Positions 60,321-64,000 of a stretch of 64,000 bases of DNA are shown here, one piece after another. The position numbers were made by a program, and so were the translations under genes. Each line of letters starts with the position of its first letter. The stretch's first letter is position 1. The DNA is from Cristatella mucedo (lineage: Eukaryota > Bryozoa > Phylactolaemata > Cristatellidae): positions 4,939,501 to 5,003,500 of the forward strand of contig WPIO01000018.1 of the NCBI GenBank assembly GCA_009760855.2, read 5' to 3'. The notes beneath the pieces were generated by a model, which ran no database searches, was not told the origin of the DNA, and saw only the letters and a list, made by a program, of their open reading frames with translations.

Positions 60321-61093
60321 ATAGCTGATTAGTATCGGATGATTATTAATTAGTCATTACTGATGATTATTAATTATTAATGGTCATTATCATCATTATC
60401 ACTAACCGGCCGGGCTTCCCTTTACACGGCCACCTTCAGGTGCCTTTGATTGGCGGAGCAGCCGCTGCCAAAGCCGATGGAACTGGATGGGATGGGAACT
60501 CCCCGCCACCTGCCTGGTGCAATTAGGTTGGTTTTATGAGCTTCCGGGTGCTTTGCAACGATCTCCTTCTCAGCAAGAGCTAGTCCCGGTAGTCGGAGCC
60601 GCCATGCTTACAGATCGACCGATCTCCATCCTCCATGTTTCTGCGCTTCCCGCGAACTTTCCGAGCACTTTCCGGGAGAGCACCTCCGCCACTGAGGCCG
60701 GCCCCCCTTTGCAGCAATCGGTACCACTGGTTGTCAGATGACTGGATTTAGCTATCCGGTCACGAATTGACGCCAGCCCTGTCCTTAGTAATAGGATGCT
60801 GCAATTTCAGCAGCTGCTGTAAAAGAGCTGACTTCAGAGAAACGATGGGCACCACAAAATAACTCACACCTCAACTCTCAAACCTAGCATCTATTAAATA
60901 AAAAAGAAAAAACAGCAATCCCTGCTCATTCGAAAAACGTCGAGGCAGGCAAAGCGACTGAACATTGATGCAGATAATAACAACAATAATAATAGTAATA
61001 ATAGCACTCCCACCAATCTGTCCGCCCCCTCGGCAGGCACCTGGAAGGTGTCCCCCGAAGGACATACGGGGGGGGTCATAGCCAGTGGGTCAG

Positions 61094-61095
<2 letters not shown>
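60321..61095. other. No gene recognised
   Basis: ATTAAT-rich words lie at 60330-60400 and an (AAT)n-like patch at 60973-61000. No domain-bearing frame was found. Confidence 0.5.

Positions 61096-61177
<82 letters not shown>
61096..61177. repeat. (CA)n microsatellite, about 80 bp
   Basis: A pure CA run. The frames through it (poly-TH, poly-CV) are repeat translations. Confidence 0.97.
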
Positions 61178-61179
<2 letters not shown>

Positions 61180-62175
61180 ACTTGCACTGCACGCTGCCCG
61201 GGTTCCAGGATGAGGAAGCAGGCGCTTCTTTATTGCCAGCTTCAAGCGACGCTTGATGGTCACCGAGACGACCGTCTGCGAAGCTCGACAAAACGAGGGA
61301 TGCTAAATCAGCCGAGCTTTACACTTTACACTTTTTGATCGAGGCACGTTTATGAGTACTACTGCTAACGTCGAAGGGCGCGGACGAGCGAACGCCGGTG
61401 GCAGCAGCTCTAGGTCGCAGAAGACCACCTAGCCCCCCCCCAACAGTGCAACAAAAGAAAGGCACCAAGCAGACGTCGCCACAGGTGATTTAAGATTTTC
61501 GGTAATCGAACGATGCCAATATGAAAGCTTGCCTGTGCGACTCCCATCACTTCGCGAAGCCAGCGTTACCGAGGCGATGGCTCTGCCACGTGATCGTAAG
61601 CTTCGTACCATAGTATTCTGAGCGCTGAGATACCAGGTTCGAATACTCGTGGCAGATTGATTTCTGACTGGTCAGGTCATCAGCCACTATCTACGAGGTC
61701 TGTCATGCCCGTGCAGTGCTATGTGCGACGGCGTTCTGACGGGCAGTGCAACGGTGAGACGGAGGGTCCTGGGCTGGGCTGGGAGGAAGCTGTAACTAGG
61801 TCAAAGGGCCGAGGCAATGCCTCCTGTGCGAATTAGACCGTAAGGTTTTATTAGCGGTTTTACTTGGATACAAGAGCTCACTACTGTGGAGTCGCTTCGC
61901 TGAGTCATAGTAGAAGTAGTCATAGTATGGTAACGGAAGACAGTGCTGAGCCATCTTGCCGCATGATGGAGGTGCTCCATCTTGCCAATGTGAGGGGCGG
62001 TAGGACTTTCTCACTTTAATTAGTAGAGATAACCGATTTGTTCGGCCAATGATCGAGCACTGGTAGCACGAGTAGCACTGGTTGCTGTGACGAATCACAA
62101 CCGAAACGATGACGGGTGAGAGACAGAGCTGAATTGCTCAGCTGCTGGACTGGCCAACAGTTAAACAAAAAAATA
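61178..62175. other. No gene; one tRNA-like SINE head remnant
   Basis: Around 61590-61660, GAGATACCAGGTTCGAATAC resembles a tRNA B box on the plus strand, with no good A box or tail. A C-run lies at 61433-61441. No domain-bearing frame was found. Confidence 0.45.
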
Positions 62176-62322
62176 CAATTCACTTCTTCAGCATCCTAAG
62201 ATAATAATAAGATACTACAGATACTAATTTTCTCTATCCAGATATTTACATATGCCAAAGGGCTCGCGCCCGCGACCTCGGTCACTAAAGTCGAACACCA
62301 TACTCCTGGGCCAAACCAGGAT
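62176..62322 (-). mobile_element. SINE1 copy, diverged
   Basis: Plus-strand order: CACTTCTTCAGCATCCTAAG, an inserted AATAATAAG run, TCTCTATCCAGATATTTACA, TATGCCAAAGGGCTCGCGCC, CGCGACCTCGGTCACTAAAG and CTCCTGGGCCAAACCAGG. It matches reverse SINE1 with several substitutions. Confidence 0.7.
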
Positions 62323-62702
62323 GGCGTGCTAGGAAGGACACGGAAGGACTCACGGAAGGACTCAAGTGCGCAAGCCTCAATGCATGGGCAGGATAGACGA
62401 GCAAAAAAGCAGTTCATCCAGCTAATAATCTATAAGCTACAGCTGAGTAGTTTACACGGCCATTTCTCGTTCTCGTGCACAATTAAGCGATTCGCATTAA
62501 TTTATGTAGGCCTGGACTGTGTTGAAGTGGAATACACTTGTCTTCTCACCATTGAGAAGACGAGGGTTCTCAGCAGGAACCACTGACTAAACGCCCAACT
62601 TATCGGCGAGTCGGCAGAACGCAAACGATAAAGATCGGCCACTGTAAGTGTGGCTTTGACTACGGGTTGACTATGGACACTCGGTTTGACTACGGACTAC
62701 CT

Positions 62703-62745
62703 TTTTTATCAGCTTCCGGGTCTTCTTTCCGGAAGCTGATAAAAA
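62703..62745. repeat. Perfect 17-bp hairpin, 9-nt loop
   Basis: TTTTTATCAGCTTCCGG (62703-62719) and its exact reverse complement (62729-62745) around GTCTTCTTT. No adjoining gene is recognised, so no role can be assigned. Confidence 0.93.
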
Positions 62746-63666
62746 CCAGCCCCGTGCTTGCGCCAGGCACCTGGCGGCGGCTGCTGCTGCTGCGACTCGG
62801 CTGTCCCCTCGCTCCACCGGCCCTAAAGATCCCGCTCTCTCGTTTGCGCGGCGGACAGAATGAACATCCGCAGATGACGGAGCTGAAGAACTCTTTCCAA
62901 ATCGCCGACCGAAGCAGACGACTGGTCCGTTCGGACTAGGGTCGGGTCACTCTCCGGAAGACGTGCGCAGCCTAGACGCGGGGTGACAGCTTAACTTTGG
63001 CTGGCGACACACCGACCTCACAGGCATCTCCAAAAATAGTGGCACCTGAACCACGCTACAAACACGGCGCGGGCGAGCTGTCTAAATAAAAGCGAGTCAG
63101 CATCAACTCCGTGTTTGCCAACTGACACGTGCGTGCACTTGCCACCGACGACTCTTCTTATCGCACACTCAACACTTTTTATCGTGAAGTGCGTGCTGGC
63201 GGGCGCGCTCTGCGTGTCCAGCAGCGAAGCAGACCCGGCTGGACATCGCCGGCCACTGCCCTCCCTCCATCTCTTCCCGCTTGCCTCTCCTGCAACCGCT
63301 AGCAGCAGCTGTCCTTTCTAGCTCTAGCGGTTGGGACAGCAGGCGAATTGCGTACCTGTTCTGCACTGGACAGTGCGGCAGAATGGCCTGTCTAACTTTG
63401 CCTACAACGGCACAGAAGAAAGAGAGTGAGAGAGAGGTTGTTGACACACTCGTGGGCAAGCACTGACCTGCTGCTGGTCACCCAATCAGATGGCAGGAAT
63501 GCACAAAGCGTTGCCGCCGAGTCTCGCCTCGAGACGACGCCCGGTAGTACAAAAAAAACGCTCTTATGCCGCGACGAGCATTTCCAGACGGCCGCCACGA
63601 TCTTGCATGCGACGGTCAGAGCAGCGAGTGGGCGGGCAGCGGCAGCGGGCGTTCACTGCAGGCAAA
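62746..63666. other. No gene recognised
   Basis: GC-rich in parts. Frames at 63115-63321 and 63426-63869 on the plus strand have no recognisable domain, and the latter runs into the GA tract. Confidence 0.45.
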
Positions 63667-63890
<224 letters not shown>

Positions 63891-63893
63891 AAA

Positions 63894-63933
63894 GATTGCG
63901 AGCAGCTACGACGTCTCGTAGCTGCTCGCAATC
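63894..63933. repeat. Perfect 18-bp hairpin, 4-nt loop
   Basis: GATTGCGAGCAGCTACGA (63894-63911) and its exact reverse complement (63916-63933) around CGTC, starting three bases after the end of a GA tract. Confidence 0.94.
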
Positions 63934-64000
63934 GGAACTCACAATGCAGATGCACAATGCAGACAGGTGTATGGAACGATGAATGGATGTGTGGATGGGC

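Noticed and set aside
62703-62745. Histone-type 3' stem-loop
   Set aside because: The stem is 17 bp with a 9-nt loop and unrelated sequence; no histone gene is nearby.

Overview
This is eukaryotic (metazoan) nuclear DNA. It is dominated by simple-sequence repeats and by decayed retroposons, with one confidently recognisable protein-coding gene. That gene is a Kruppel-like transcription factor of the KLF1/2/4 type on the minus strand at about 39.8-41.4 kb: two coding exons, a 178-bp GT-AG intron and three C-terminal C2H2 zinc fingers. The multi-exon gene, tRNA-headed SINEs, CR1/L2-type LINE relics and very long di- and trinucleotide microsatellites rule out a prokaryote. The KLF subtype, its GC-rich codon use and the L2-like LINE tails would fit a chordate, possibly an early-branching vertebrate. 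The species assignment is an inference, not something the sequence proves.

Layout. 0-9 kb: the 3' end of a LINE (family A) at the left edge, a long (TA)n, several tRNA-derived SINE pieces, a second LINE tail (family B) and small tandem repeats. 9-25 kb: mostly unannotatable DNA with scattered SINE copies, GA/CT/GT microsatellites and an almost 900-bp CT-rich tract at 16.9-17.8 kb. 24.6-34 kb: a minus-strand LINE-A 3' end, then GC-rich DNA with long (CCG)n, (GA)n, (TCC)n-C39 and (TGTGTC)n arrays and a SINE. 34-39 kb: SINEs, a frameshifted LINE reverse-transcriptase fragment, CTG and ACT repeats. 39-44.7 kb: the KLF gene in a CpG-rich domain, followed upstream by a (CCG)n of about 155 bp. 44.7-48.3 kb: two LINE-A C-terminal fragments and a SINE. 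48.4-49 kb: a 36-copy 15-bp minisatellite. 49-64 kb: GC-rich unannotated DNA, a 123-bp tandem duplication, a second minisatellite, more SINE/LINE relics and GA/CA/ACAG arrays.

The most interesting structure is relational. The SINE family called here SINE1 ends in a tail that closely matches the 3' end of LINE family A, as expected if the SINE is mobilised by that LINE. In LINE A copies the tail carries a short AG run whose length differs between copies, which suggests how some of the GA/CT microsatellites in this genome may start. No functional tRNA, rRNA, CRISPR array or operon was seen. Almost all other long open frames are translations of microsatellites (for example poly-SL, poly-RE, poly-A, poly-R or poly-G) and are not reported as genes.
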